A stretch of DNA of 64,000 bases from Candidatus Electrothrix scaldis (lineage in GTDB: Bacteria; Desulfobacterota; Desulfobulbia; Desulfobulbales; Desulfobulbaceae). Of the stretch, positions 37,716 through 46,089 are shown piece after piece (position 1 is the stretch's first letter; every line of letters starts with the position of its first letter). The position numbers and the translations under genes were made by a program. The stretch spans positions 3,667,826 through 3,731,825 of the forward strand of contig CP138355.1 in NCBI GenBank assembly GCA_033584155.1, read 5' to 3'. Below the pieces are notes generated by a model. The model saw only the letters and a program-made list of their open reading frames with translations, was not told the origin of the DNA and searched no databases.

Positions 37716-38152
37716 GCATCTCAAAAACACATATTGCTTCATTCGTATCCCTCTTTATCTGTATCACTTCTGTACACGCCCAGCAAACATCCGCCCCAAA
37801 AGATCTATTTTTCAAGTACTCGGAGTTTACCCACGTCTTTGGCGAAAAGAACTGGGATGCTGTTTGTCGCTTTGTCTCAGATACAACCAAAGCCGGGTTC
37901 GGCCCGAATGAAGAAGGATGTGCCGGAGTAAAGCGCGTATACAACAAAGATCACCATTGCTGGAATGAAATGATGTTCGCGCTACGCCAAGGATGCAAAG
38001 TAACTTCATCTGATGAGACGATAACCTGCGTGGCTCCACCGCAATGGACTGACGAGAGCATTATAGTCTATCTCGGCGCTCGTGCCGGTTTTACTTATAA
38101 CCGAAAAACAGGAACGTTGAACGCAACGTTCCTCATCTGCGGTGGTGATTGA
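37712..38152 (+). CDS. Small secreted protein of unknown function
   Basis: 146 residues starting at a TTG that overlaps the kinase stop (TTGA). Signal peptide SKTHIASFVSLFICITSVHA, cleavage about residue 23. The mature part has five or six Cys (VCRFV, EGCAG, HHCW, QGCKV, TCVAPP, LICGGD), suggesting several disulfide bonds in the periplasm, and is otherwise soluble. Not recognised. Its coupling to the kinase and narB genes suggests a related periplasmic function, without direct evidence. Confidence 0.65.
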   Translation: MSISKTHIASFVSLFICITSVHAQQTSAPKDLFFKYSEFTHVFGEKNWDAVCRFVSDTTKAGFGPNEEGCAGVKRVYNKDHHCWNEMMFALRQGCKVTSSDETITCVAPPQWTDESIIVYLGARAGFTYNRKTGTLNATFLICGGD

Positions 38153-38238
38153 CGAATCTGCGAGGTAAAAAAATCAGGTAAGGGAACAGGGGCGAACCAT
38201 CACAGTACCGCCCCGTATAGCAGAAGGAAGAAAAACGC

Positions 38239-38667
38239 TTAGACGATCTCAAGCAGCTCCAACTCAAAGGTCAGATCCTTGCCAGCCAAGGGCGGATTGG
38301 CATCCAACTGCACATGCTCATCCGTCACCTCAGTAACTTTAACCATAATAGGCTGATTACCAGGTCCTGAAAGCTGTAATTGCTGTCCTACTTCCGGGGT
38401 AATATCAGCAGGTATCTGATCACGGGGGGCATTAATCACCATTTCTTCATTACGCTGACCGTAGGCCTTGTCCGCAGGAATCGTAACATTCTTTTTTTCC
38501 CCGGGTTCCATACCTGTGATCTCCTCATCAAAGCCGACAATCACCTGACCACTGCCCAAGGTGAACTCCAGCGGTTCGACCTCTCTGGAAGAGTCAAACT
38601 GGGTGCCGTCCTCAAGGGTGCCAGTGTAATGAACTTTAACGTTGTCTCCTGATTTTGCTACAGTCAT
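38239..38667 (-). CDS. slyD: FKBP-type peptidyl-prolyl isomerase, SlyD-like
   Basis: 142 residues. The FKBP fold is split by the insert-in-flap domain typical of SlyD: VKVHYTGTLEDGTQFDSS, then EFTLGSGQVIVGFDEEITGM, the flap region AYGQRNEEMVINAPRDQI and the C-terminal LTFELELLEI. It catalyses cis-trans isomerisation of prolyl bonds and acts as a chaperone. The His/Cys-rich nickel-binding tail of E. coli SlyD is missing, so this is the short, tail-less type. AAGGAG lies 7 nt before the ATG. Confidence 0.9.
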   Translation of the reverse strand: MTVAKSGDNVKVHYTGTLEDGTQFDSSREVEPLEFTLGSGQVIVGFDEEITGMEPGEKKNVTIPADKAYGQRNEEMVINAPRDQIPADITPEVGQQLQLSGPGNQPIMVKVTEVTDEHVQLDANPPLAGKDLTFELELLEIV

Positions 38668-38779
38668 ACATGCTCCTTATCCGTTACAGGATTTGCGGAA
38701 ATGAATAGTTAGAATTGCGCAATACGCAGCAATTCTATCAAAGATATCTTTACGATGTTATTGCACATTCAAACAGCTG

Positions 38780-38965
38780 TCAACCCTTGCCGTCCAATTT
38801 ATCAGATTTTCCCTCCGGCTCCTCAAGCTCTTCCTGCACATAGCCAAACCCACAGCAGACTGGGCACTCCTCTGCTGAAAGGAGAAAACGACTTTCCCCT
38901 TTGAAAAAATTAATCTGCCCACTTCCCCCGCAAGTGGGACAGGGAGGATGCTCCTCAGTCCCCAT
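38780..38965 (-). CDS. Zinc-finger mini-protein with two CxxCxGxG-type motifs
   Basis: 61 residues from ATG 38965. It has CPTCGGSGQ and CPVCCGFGY, two half-sites of the DnaJ-type zinc centre, joined by a hydrophobic linker and followed by an acidic tail. One zinc ion would be held by the four Cys. The start overlaps the end of the uup gene by 11 nt, so it belongs to the pheA-uup operon. A longer frame exists upstream but lies inside uup. Function unknown; similar free-standing finger proteins occur next to chaperone or ribosome genes. Confidence 0.7.
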   Translation of the reverse strand: MGTEEHPPCPTCGGSGQINFFKGESRFLLSAEECPVCCGFGYVQEELEEPEGKSDKLDGKG

Positions 38966-40811
38966 TCTGCATTGCCTCCAACTCCTCCCAACGAGCGTAG
39001 AGATCAGCGACCTTCTTCTGCACAATCTCCAGTTCCTCGCAGCACTCAGCCAGTTTGGCCGGGTCTGCTGCTATTTCCGGCTCCTGTATCGCGGATTCCA
39101 GCTCCTCCTGCCGAGTCTCTGCTTCCAGAATCTTCTCTTCCATCTGATCATACTCACGCTGATCCATGTAGGAGAGCTTTTTCGCGGATTTTTTCGGAGC
39201 AGGTTTCCCTGACGCCTTCTTCTTGCTTTGCTTTTTCTCCTCCTCCGCCTTGCCCTCGATATCACTCCCTGTATTCAGGGCAGCCAGCCATTGCTCATAA
39301 TCAGCAAACAAGGTGGCATTGCCCTTGCCGTCAAATCCAAGAACCTGATCGCAGATTCGATCCAGCATAAAACGATCATGGGTCACCAGGACCAAGGCCC
39401 CGGCAAACTCATTCAGACTCTGCTCCAGGACATTCAGTGAAGGAATATCCAGGTCGTTAGTGGGCTCATCCAAAAGGAGGATATCCGCAGGTCGCCGCAT
39501 CAGCGAGGCAATGAGGATCCGCGCTTGCTCCCCACCGGAAAGCCGGGACACCGGGGTCTCCAGCTGATCAGTACGAAAGAGAAAACGCTGGGCCCAGGAG
39601 GCCACATGGATGGAACGATCCTGATATACCACGGAATCACCATCCGGGGCTAGGGCCCGCCGCAGGGTCTGCTCCTGATCCAGTTGCTCTCGACGTTGGT
39701 CAAAACTGATAATGCGGAGATTATCCGCTGTCTCAACCTTCCCTGTATCCGGCTGAAGCCCTTCCCCGCTCCCGGCAGCCGCAAAAATCTGCATCAGGGT
39801 GGACTTTCCGCAGCCGTTCCGCCCCAGCAGCCCAAGACGAGTTCCCGGTGAAAGGGTCAGGTCAAGATCGGAAAACAGAGTCCGCCCCTCAAACCCCTTG
39901 GAAATTCCGGTGGCAACCAACAACTTTTTGGTCTTGCGATCAGTGCCATCAAAGGCAATATCCACAGCGGTTCCCACCCGATTCCGCTGTTTCAGGACAG
40001 AGAGCTCATCCTGTAAGCGATAAGCTGCGTCCTTACGGGATTTTGCTTTGGTTCCCCGGGCCTTGGGACCGCGACTGAGCCATTCATTCTCCCGCCGCAC
40101 CTTATTGGCCAGCCGTTCCTCCATTTCCTGTTGCTGCTCTAAAAAGGTATCGCGTTTTTCCAGAAAGGCAGAGTAATTGCCATTGACCTGAAATGTCCCA
40201 TCAGGATAGGCAGCTGAGAGTTCGATGATTCGATTGACCGTGTTTTCCAGAAAACGACGATCATGGCTAACCATAAGATAGGCATCCGGGCTTTCCGGCA
40301 ACGAGGCCTTGAGCAGCTTTTCCAACCAGAGAATACCCTCGATGTCCAGGTGGTTGGTAGGCTCGTCCATGACCAGGACATCAGGATGGACCACCAAGGC
40401 CCGACAGATAGCCAGCCGTTTCCGCCACCCACCAGAGAGCAGGCCAACCGGGCTGTCCGGGTCTGGGAACTCGGCACGACTAAGCAGGCTGTGGACTCGA
40501 TTATACTGCTCAGCCTCCTCCAGATGAAGTCCCTCTACTGCTGGATAGAGGTTATCAGCGCAGCTTTTCTCTTCTGCAAAGACATCCGCCTGGGCCAGAT
40601 AACTGACCCGGACATGACGCTGCCGGAAGATCTCACCACTATCTGCCTCAATCAGGTCAGCAAAAATCTTCAGCAGGGTAGATTTTCCAGAGCCATTCGG
40701 TCCGATAAGCCCAACCCTATCCCCCTTGGCCAAAACCAGGCTTACTGAGGAAAACAGGGTCTGGGCACCAAATGCCTTACTCAGGTCACGACAAGAAAGC
40801 AGGTTAGACAT
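38955..40811 (-). CDS. uup: ABC-F family ATPase, Uup type
   Basis: 618 residues, two ATPase domains and no membrane span. First Walker A GPNGSGKST, signature LLSGGWRKRLAI, Walker B VLVMDEPTNHLD; second Walker A GRNGCGKST, signature RLSGGEQARI, LLLDEPTNDLD. The inter-domain linker is Arg/Lys-rich (RRENEWLSRGPKARGTKAKS). The C-terminal 90 residues form a basic linker plus coiled coil, the DNA-binding tail that defines Uup. ABC-F proteins act on the ribosome. Start overlaps the pheA end by 8 nt. Confidence 0.9.
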   Translation of the reverse strand: MSNLLSCRDLSKAFGAQTLFSSVSLVLAKGDRVGLIGPNGSGKSTLLKIFADLIEADSGEIFRQRHVRVSYLAQADVFAEEKSCADNLYPAVEGLHLEEAEQYNRVHSLLSRAEFPDPDSPVGLLSGGWRKRLAICRALVVHPDVLVMDEPTNHLDIEGILWLEKLLKASLPESPDAYLMVSHDRRFLENTVNRIIELSAAYPDGTFQVNGNYSAFLEKRDTFLEQQQEMEERLANKVRRENEWLSRGPKARGTKAKSRKDAAYRLQDELSVLKQRNRVGTAVDIAFDGTDRKTKKLLVATGISKGFEGRTLFSDLDLTLSPGTRLGLLGRNGCGKSTLMQIFAAAGSGEGLQPDTGKVETADNLRIISFDQRREQLDQEQTLRRALAPDGDSVVYQDRSIHVASWAQRFLFRTDQLETPVSRLSGGEQARILIASLMRRPADILLLDEPTNDLDIPSLNVLEQSLNEFAGALVLVTHDRFMLDRICDQVLGFDGKGNATLFADYEQWLAALNTGSDIEGKAEEEKKQSKKKASGKPAPKKSAKKLSYMDQREYDQMEEKILEAETRQEELESAIQEPEIAADPAKLAECCEELEIVQKKVADLYARWEELEAMQNGD

Positions 40812-41907
40812 GTTCGCCCACTTCCTCTCTGCTCTCCGCCTTGGGATAAGACCCCAACCACTCGTAATAGGCGCAGATTTGCCTGAGTATGGAGCAGCCC
40901 TCTTTTATAGCAGGATCTTCGATATGCCCAACCAAATCAAGGAAGAAGAGATATTTCCATTGTTTCCCCTTGATGGGACGGGATTCAATCTTGGCCAGGT
41001 TAATCCCCTTGGCCGAAAGTACGGTCAGGGCTTCATTGAGAGCACCAGGGCGATCCGCCATGCCGAGAAGCAGGGAGGTTTTATCCAGGCCGCTGGGAGC
41101 CGGAGACTGTTGTCCAATCACCAAGAAGCGGGTGGTATTGCCCTGGTAATCCTCAATCCCGCTCACGGCGACCTGAACATTATAGGTCTTGCCCGCCAGT
41201 TCACTGGCAATGGCCCCGATATTGGGATTATTGGCAGCCATCTGGGCAGCGCCTGCGGTGGAAAAAACCTCCAACGTAGGGACATCCGCCATATTCTTGC
41301 GCAGCCATTCCCGGCACTGGGCCAGAGGTTGATAATGCGAGGCAACTGTTTGGATATCCTTAATATCACCTGACTGACAAACCAGATTATGGCGGATAGG
41401 CAGGCGTGATTCCCCGCAGATCTTAACCCTATATTTCATAAATGAGTCCAAGGTTGGAAAGACCGCACCTTCAATGGAATTTTCCACCGGCACGATACCG
41501 TACTGCACCCTGCCCTTTTCCACCTCACGAAAAATCTCATCAATGGTTTCCACAGCCTTGTACTCGGCAGTCTGCCCGAAAAAACGTACCCCAGCCAGAT
41601 GGGTAAAGGTCGCCTCTGGACCCAAGAAAGCCACTTTCTCGCTTTGCTGCGCCAGTCGACAAGCAGTGATAATCTCGTGAAATATGCTTTTCAGGGCCTT
41701 TTCAGGAAACTTTTCTCCGTTATCTGCCAGCAAACGCTCAAAAATCTCCCGTTCACGGCGAGGATCCCAGGTTGAGCGTGCTGACTCCTTCTTTAACCCG
41801 CCAATCATTTCGGCGCAGTCAAGGCGTTCCTTGAGCAGGTTCAACACGGTATCGTCAATTTCGTCAATCCGTTGCCGAACCTCAGGTATGGTCTTCATTT
41901 CATCCAT
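40804..41907 (-). CDS. pheA: Bifunctional chorismate mutase / prephenate dehydratase
   Basis: 367 residues converting chorismate to phenylpyruvate for phenylalanine synthesis. An AroQ-type mutase domain (about 5-90, IPEVRQRIDEIDDTVLNLL) is followed by prephenate dehydratase (about 91-270, FLGPEATFTHLAG, VPVENSIEGAV and the catalytic TTRFLVI) and an ACT regulatory domain (about 280-355, DRPGALNEALTVL, ESRP), which binds phenylalanine for feedback inhibition. Fully intact. First gene of the pheA-uup-zinc-finger operon. Confidence 0.96.
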   Translation of the reverse strand: MDEMKTIPEVRQRIDEIDDTVLNLLKERLDCAEMIGGLKKESARSTWDPRREREIFERLLADNGEKFPEKALKSIFHEIITACRLAQQSEKVAFLGPEATFTHLAGVRFFGQTAEYKAVETIDEIFREVEKGRVQYGIVPVENSIEGAVFPTLDSFMKYRVKICGESRLPIRHNLVCQSGDIKDIQTVASHYQPLAQCREWLRKNMADVPTLEVFSTAGAAQMAANNPNIGAIASELAGKTYNVQVAVSGIEDYQGNTTRFLVIGQQSPAPSGLDKTSLLLGMADRPGALNEALTVLSAKGINLAKIESRPIKGKQWKYLFFLDLVGHIEDPAIKEGCSILRQICAYYEWLGSYPKAESREEVGEHV

Positions 41908-41937
41908 TATATATATTTTTTTAACAGGTCGTTTTCT

Positions 41938-41964
41938 GCTTGCCCAGACCTCATCTGGACAAGC
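41938..41964. terminator. Imperfect hairpin upstream of pheA
   Basis: GCTTG(C)CCAGA pairs with TCTGG(A)CAAGC, 10 pairs and one mismatch with a 5-nt loop, in the 79 bases between the CZB gene and pheA. There is no T run in either direction, so it may end the CZB transcript weakly or act in the pheA leader. No leader peptide with a Phe run was found. Confidence 0.35.
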
Positions 41965-41986
41965 GGGATTAATAGGAATTTCTCTC

Positions 41987-42445
41987 TTATGACAGATAAG
42001 AGGATAATTGCTTTTCCCCCATTGCGTTGATCACTTTTTGCAGACGCTCTACCTTCTCAATGACCTCATTAGAATAATCTTTCAGGAGAAGTGACTTAGC
42101 CCTTGCAGCCTCCCGCTTTTCTGTCGCTGCCTTTTGGGCTCGGCCAATAAGCTTACTAAACAAAGAAGGCTTTTGGTTCTCTTCACCGTAGAGGAGAGCA
42201 AATATTTCCAGATATGTCTCGTGAAGTTTTTCATGCGGCTTTTCTATATCTTTAAAGCCTGGAATACCTTTGAGCCGTTGGCCTTCTCCATGATACCATC
42301 TGCCAAACTCACAGTCACATGAACCTACCGGCACTTTGTCTTTGTCCAAGGGAATACCATCAATCAAAGCCTGGGCATTACTGAGCCATGCCCGGTGGGA
42401 CACCGCAGCGAGTTTCAAGGTGGTCATTATTTCAATTTTATCCAT
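41987..42445 (-). CDS. Stand-alone CZB (chemoreceptor zinc-binding) domain protein
   Basis: 152 residues, no membrane span. The CZB pattern is visible: early His in SHRAWL, the hallmark CEFGRWYHGEG, and HEKLHE, giving three His and one Cys for one zinc ion. CZB domains normally sit at the C-terminus of chemoreceptors or cyclases and respond to zinc or hypochlorous acid. Here a helical tail (about 100-150) replaces the receptor. GAGG precedes the ATG. No chemotaxis gene is adjacent, so the partner is unknown. Confidence 0.8.
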   Translation of the reverse strand: MDKIEIMTTLKLAAVSHRAWLSNAQALIDGIPLDKDKVPVGSCDCEFGRWYHGEGQRLKGIPGFKDIEKPHEKLHETYLEIFALLYGEENQKPSLFSKLIGRAQKAATEKREAARAKSLLLKDYSNEVIEKVERLQKVINAMGEKQLSSYLS

Positions 42446-42531
42446 ATATTCCTCTTTTTTTAAAACTTACTTTTATCCTTAAAAGAAACCGTTTCATACC
42501 GAGCATTCGAAATCACTTACTGCTTATATTA

Positions 42532-42888
42532 TTATTGAAATGCTACAGCATATGCTGTTGCCATAGTTGTTGTAGTACACCCACTACTCTCATCTGTTCC
42601 AACAGCAGAAGAAGCTGTATACCAAAACTCAACGTTTTTTTTCAATGCCTTCGCCATTAACAAGGAACTATACATAAGCTTTCCCTGAGCTGTTGTTGCA
42701 TCAAACCTAAAACGATAATTAAAATATGAGCATGTATTTTGCACATCTTCATTCACTTGCACATAACACCAGCCATTATCAACCATAATATTTTGAAACT
42801 CAACTCCTCCTATATATTCTGCCTCAGCATAGTCGGAAGAAAAAAGCAGTATAGAAACAACAATCATCACTAAATTCATAACTTTCAT
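42532..42888 (-). CDS. Small secreted protein, partner of the M23 repeat protein
   Basis: 118 residues from ATG 42888 (GGAG seven bases upstream), preferred over an ATG four codons earlier. Signal peptide about residues 1-23 (LVMIVVSILLFSSDYAEA). The mature part has three Cys, strongly aromatic strands (NGWCYVQVNEDVQ, SYFNYRFRFD, VEFWYTAS) and looks like a compact beta-sandwich. It loosely recalls SubB/pertussis-type sugar-binding subunits, but that is only an impression. It is 38 bases downstream of the large secreted gene and likely coexpressed. Confidence 0.55.
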   Translation of the reverse strand: MKVMNLVMIVVSILLFSSDYAEAEYIGGVEFQNIMVDNGWCYVQVNEDVQNTCSYFNYRFRFDATTAQGKLMYSSLLMAKALKKNVEFWYTASSAVGTDESSGCTTTTMATAYAVAFQ

Positions 42889-42926
42889 TTCAATCTCCAT
42901 TTGAGAAAAATATATTTCCGCTCCAA

Positions 42927-45386
42927 TCAGTTAGTAAGCAACAAGATCTTAAATATTGCCGGAAGCCAACCGATCTTCCTCTCATCTACAGGGGAACTAC
43001 TCTCTTCTGACAGAAGAACATTCTCAATGACTGACATAACAGCTGCAAGCTGATCTGCTGTCAATCCACATTGTGCAGTTTTCGGTGAATTGGTCAGTAA
43101 TGGATTGTTCCCGCCGCCACTATCAATGGCATAGGCATAAACCTGATGTTCCACTCCATCATTCAAAGAATCAGGAAAAGCAAAAGAAAAGCCGTGGTTC
43201 TTGTCCTCGTAGGGCAGATCGCCACGATAAACATCAGCTGAAATACCGCCTATAAAGGTTCCTGTACCGGCGGGACCATCCACATAGAAATGAACAGAGA
43301 TTGGATTAGTGGTATCCGGGTCTTTAGTCCAACCGGAGAAGGTACTACAGCCTGCGCTCTCAAAAATACCAACAGGGGGCTGATTAACCGGAGTACATTG
43401 AATGGACTTCGGGCTATTGGTCAGCAGGGAATTGGTACCGCCTTGATCGTCAAGGGCATAGACATAAATCTGATGGCTCTGCCCATCCTTCAGGCTTTCG
43501 GGAGTGGCGAAAGAAAAACCATGATTCTTGTCAGAATACGGCAGATCACCTCGGTAAATATTTGCCGAAGCACTGCCGATAAAAGCCCCTGTACCAGCAG
43601 GGCCATCGGCATAGAAATGAACATCAATAGGTGCCGTCGTGTCCGGGTCTTTGGTCCAACCGGAGAAACCGTTACAGTCTGCGCTGTCGAAATAGCCGAC
43701 AGGTTCCTGAGACACTGGCGGATCATCAGCAACAGTTATCTGTACACCGGCAGAACAGTTATTGCCTGTATTCGATTCCCCGCTGACCGCATCAACACAG
43801 GCCCCGACCCAATAGGTTCCCGGAGAAGGAGGTGCTTCCCGTCCGCTCTTATCTTCCGGTGAGCTTGCCCCGGCGGACAGAGGGTCTACGGTATCCGTAC
43901 CTATTTCCGAATCGCTGGTACTGATGGTGGAATTGGTTGATAGATAATAGCGCAACGTTGTTGCATCAGATGAGCCGCTTCCCGCATTGCGAACCGTTGC
44001 GAAGACCTTAAAATCTTCACTGGGTGAGAGCGTGTTGTCGTCCACACTTGGGGACTGAACAATAAGATCGGGAAAAGAGGTCTGCTGATCATACACCGTG
44101 AAAGAATGGGAGCCATAGGTTCCCCAGTCCTCACCCATTTGCAGACGTGCCTCGACAGAATAACTACCGCTGTTCCAGATCTCGCAATACTTAATATCTG
44201 TTGAATAGGTACTGTTGCCAGAGATCGTTGTCGGTGAATCTTTCAGCCAGCAATCAAAAAGAAATGCGCCATCTTTGAGCACGGCGATTGCCATATTATT
44301 AATGGTAACCGAGGAGGATTCGTTGTTCTGCACCCTGAACTGGGCATCAAAGTTATCTTCGCCGCTTTGATTGCTGGCGTAGATTGGATCGGCTCTGCGC
44401 CAGAAATCGTACACGCCAACGCCGCTTGGCTTATCAAGAACAGTGAAAGAATGTGAACCATAGGTTCCCCATTGGCCCTTGATTTTCAGTCGAGCCTCAG
44501 CAGAGTAACTGCCGCTATTGTATATTTCACAATACTTGATTCCAGTTTGATAAGAGCTTCCTGCGGAGATAGTTGTTGAAGAACCTTTCAACCAGCAGTC
44601 AAAGAGGAATGAGCCATCTTTGAGGATAGCGATTGCCATATCATCAACAGTGGATGACGATGAACTATTATTTTCTACCTTGAACTGGGCATCAAAGTTG
44701 TTTTCTCCGCTTTGATTACTAGCGTAGATGGGATCAGCTTTGCGCCAGAAATCGTACACGGTAGCCCCTGATTGAACAGGTTTATATTGAGTTAGGAACT
44801 CTATTGGATTAACCCATCCAAAATCATTATCCGCAGTTCCAACACCTCTGAAGGGCTTATCTGGATCTATAGAATCAGGGCGAATCCCAAAATGCAGATG
44901 AGGCCAGTATCTTGGACATTGTCCTACTGGATCCTGATCCTGTCTCCCATAGTAATCATCAACATAACCTATAAGTTCACCAGCATTATTGATTTTCGAT
45001 CCTTTTTGATATGTGCTGCTATTAATATATATATGGCCATAAAGAGCATAAAATGTTCGTTGATTACCGGTTGTAACATTTTGACCTTCATACTGAACAA
45101 GCATTACCCCTCCAGTACCTCCACAGGCAGAACCATATCCGCTAACTGAGTCTGAATAATCAACAATTGTTCCTGAAGATATAGAATATATTGGTGAACC
45201 TTTCAATAAGTAGAAATCTGAACCAAGATGTCCTGTATATCCATGCCATTGATAATATCCACCTGTATTGCTTGTTCCAGCTGGCCAAACCCATCCATTA
45301 GGATGAGTCTCATAAGCATCAACAACAGACGTGAATAATAACAAAAAACTAATCAGAAAAATTATTCTTTTAAGAAAAAGAAGCAT
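42927..45386 (-). CDS. Large secreted protein: M23 peptidase-like domain plus duplicated modules
   Basis: 819 residues with signal peptide (MLLFLKRIIFLISFLLLFTSVVDA). Residues about 35-190 hold an M23-type fold with metal ligands in HLGSD and HLHFG, and LYGH. Next come two copies of a module of about 105 residues (starting VYDFWR, containing ADPIYASNQSG and CWLK), a CARDB-like domain (about 435-545) and two copies of a module of about 100 residues (starting PVGYFDS / PVGIFES, containing GWTKDPDTT). A short C-terminal helix ends the protein. M23 enzymes cut peptide cross-links in peptidoglycan or act as inactive scaffolds. The appended modules suggest surface binding. Unusual architecture. Confidence 0.8.
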   Translation of the reverse strand: MLLFLKRIIFLISFLLLFTSVVDAYETHPNGWVWPAGTSNTGGYYQWHGYTGHLGSDFYLLKGSPIYSISSGTIVDYSDSVSGYGSACGGTGGVMLVQYEGQNVTTGNQRTFYALYGHIYINSSTYQKGSKINNAGELIGYVDDYYGRQDQDPVGQCPRYWPHLHFGIRPDSIDPDKPFRGVGTADNDFGWVNPIEFLTQYKPVQSGATVYDFWRKADPIYASNQSGENNFDAQFKVENNSSSSSTVDDMAIAILKDGSFLFDCWLKGSSTTISAGSSYQTGIKYCEIYNSGSYSAEARLKIKGQWGTYGSHSFTVLDKPSGVGVYDFWRRADPIYASNQSGEDNFDAQFRVQNNESSSVTINNMAIAVLKDGAFLFDCWLKDSPTTISGNSTYSTDIKYCEIWNSGSYSVEARLQMGEDWGTYGSHSFTVYDQQTSFPDLIVQSPSVDDNTLSPSEDFKVFATVRNAGSGSSDATTLRYYLSTNSTISTSDSEIGTDTVDPLSAGASSPEDKSGREAPPSPGTYWVGACVDAVSGESNTGNNCSAGVQITVADDPPVSQEPVGYFDSADCNGFSGWTKDPDTTAPIDVHFYADGPAGTGAFIGSASANIYRGDLPYSDKNHGFSFATPESLKDGQSHQIYVYALDDQGGTNSLLTNSPKSIQCTPVNQPPVGIFESAGCSTFSGWTKDPDTTNPISVHFYVDGPAGTGTFIGGISADVYRGDLPYEDKNHGFSFAFPDSLNDGVEHQVYAYAIDSGGGNNPLLTNSPKTAQCGLTADQLAAVMSVIENVLLSEESSSPVDERKIGWLPAIFKILLLTN
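43070..43707 (-). repeat. Tandem module B repeat within the M23 gene
   Basis: Two consecutive copies (about 43390-43707 and 43070-43380) encode homologous modules of about 100 residues; shared phrases are SGWTKDPDTT, PAGTG, ADVYRGDLPY or ANIYRGDLPY, and KNHGFSFA. The similarity is visible in DNA as well, so duplication is fairly recent or selected. Confidence 0.8.
44097..44759 (-). repeat. Tandem module A repeat within the M23 gene
   Basis: Two consecutive copies (about 44440-44759 and 44097-44414) encode modules of about 105 residues sharing VYDFWR, ADPIYASNQSGE, NFDAQF, LFDCWLK, IKYCEI and WGTYGSHSFTV. The two Cys per module are conserved. DNA identity is high along most of the length. Confidence 0.85.
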
Positions 45387-45441
45387 ACACTCTCCCGTTT
45401 TTCCAAAAATTTTCCTTGCACATCCTCAATGGTTTGAAAAT

Positions 45442-45630
45442 TCATTTCTGAGCCTTCTTCCCCAACATCCTCTCATCCAACCGCTTCGGTCCCGGATTCA
45501 GCCGCACCCGGTCGGACAACCGCTCTTTCTCCCGCATCGCCTCGACAATACGCTGAAGGCTGCTCCCGTACTTAGCCGCATGTTCTCTGCGGAAACGACG
45601 TATTCCCTCAACAACCGGATCATCAATCAT
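45442..45630 (-). CDS. Small Arg/Glu-rich protein of unknown function
   Basis: 62 residues, no signal peptide. It opens MIDDPVVEGIRRFRREHAAK, a pattern shared by small proteins of several sulfate reducers and cyanobacteria (DDPxVxExRxxRxEHAAK), and continues with a basic helix. GGAGGAG precedes the ATG. It follows the 114-residue gene, separated by a hairpin. Such proteins are often next to toxin-antitoxin or mobile genes, but no toxin is recognisable here. Confidence 0.55.
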   Translation of the reverse strand: MIDDPVVEGIRRFRREHAAKYGSSLQRIVEAMREKERLSDRVRLNPGPKRLDERMLGKKAQK

Positions 45631-45663
45631 ATGTTTCTCCTCCCGCTAGGAACATCCAAAACA

Positions 45664-45685
45664 GCCCGGAGATCTCTCTCCGGGC
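45664..45685 (-). terminator. 22-nt GC-rich hairpin, copy 1
   Basis: A 9-bp perfect stem (GCCCGGAGA / TCTCCGGGC) with a TCTC loop, 8 bases past the stop of the 114-residue gene; on the minus strand TGTTTTGG follows, a weak U tract. It is nearly identical to the palindrome at 46522-46543. Confidence 0.55.
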
Positions 45686-45693
45686 CGGAACCA

Positions 45694-46038
45694 TCACTCC
45701 CCGTCTTCCTTCTTCTTCGGCTTCTTCCGCTCACTCGACCGCGTCCCGCCGACCATCTCGTACTCCGAAGAGTCCGGTCCACAGGCCGCCTTGACGGAAG
45801 TTCGGACATGGACGAGGTAATCGCTCAAGGCCCCGGCCTTGTCTCCTTTGACATTGACCTGCCGCGTCCGCTCCGCGTTCAGCGCATCCAAGGCACTGAT
45901 CGCCCCCTCCAGGTCATCGATCCTGGCCGTTATCTCCGCCACCGATACATCAGCGGGCAGTTCCGCGCTGATTTTACCCAGGGCCTCTTTGGTTTCCCCT
46001 GCGATTTGCAGTAACTTGGGTATGCTTCCTCCGATCAT
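45694..46038 (-). CDS. Small helical protein of unknown function
   Basis: 114 residues, soluble. It is mostly helical with a Leu/Ala/Asp heptad pattern (ISAELPADVSVAEITARIDD, LEGAISALDALNAERT), then a short acidic linker and a very basic C-terminus (ERKKPKKKEDGE). AGGAGG lies 6 nt before the ATG, so translation is likely. Not recognised. The coiled-coil character and tail could suit oligomerisation or nucleic-acid contact. It sits in an island of small genes between the M23 gene and YitT. Confidence 0.6.
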   Translation of the reverse strand: MIGGSIPKLLQIAGETKEALGKISAELPADVSVAEITARIDDLEGAISALDALNAERTRQVNVKGDKAGALSDYLVHVRTSVKAACGPDSSEYEMVGGTRSSERKKPKKKEDGE

Positions 46039-46089
46039 TGCAGCCTCCTTGTGTTTCGTGTTCAGATTCTCCTGTCAGTAAAACAGGAA

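Noticed and set aside
38189-38214. Terminator between the small secreted gene and slyD
   Set aside because: A GGGGCG/CGCCCC stem exists but its loop is 14 bases and no T run follows on either strand.
42532-42888. SubB-type toxin B subunit
   Set aside because: Only a vague resemblance in strand pattern and Cys content; not enough to name it.
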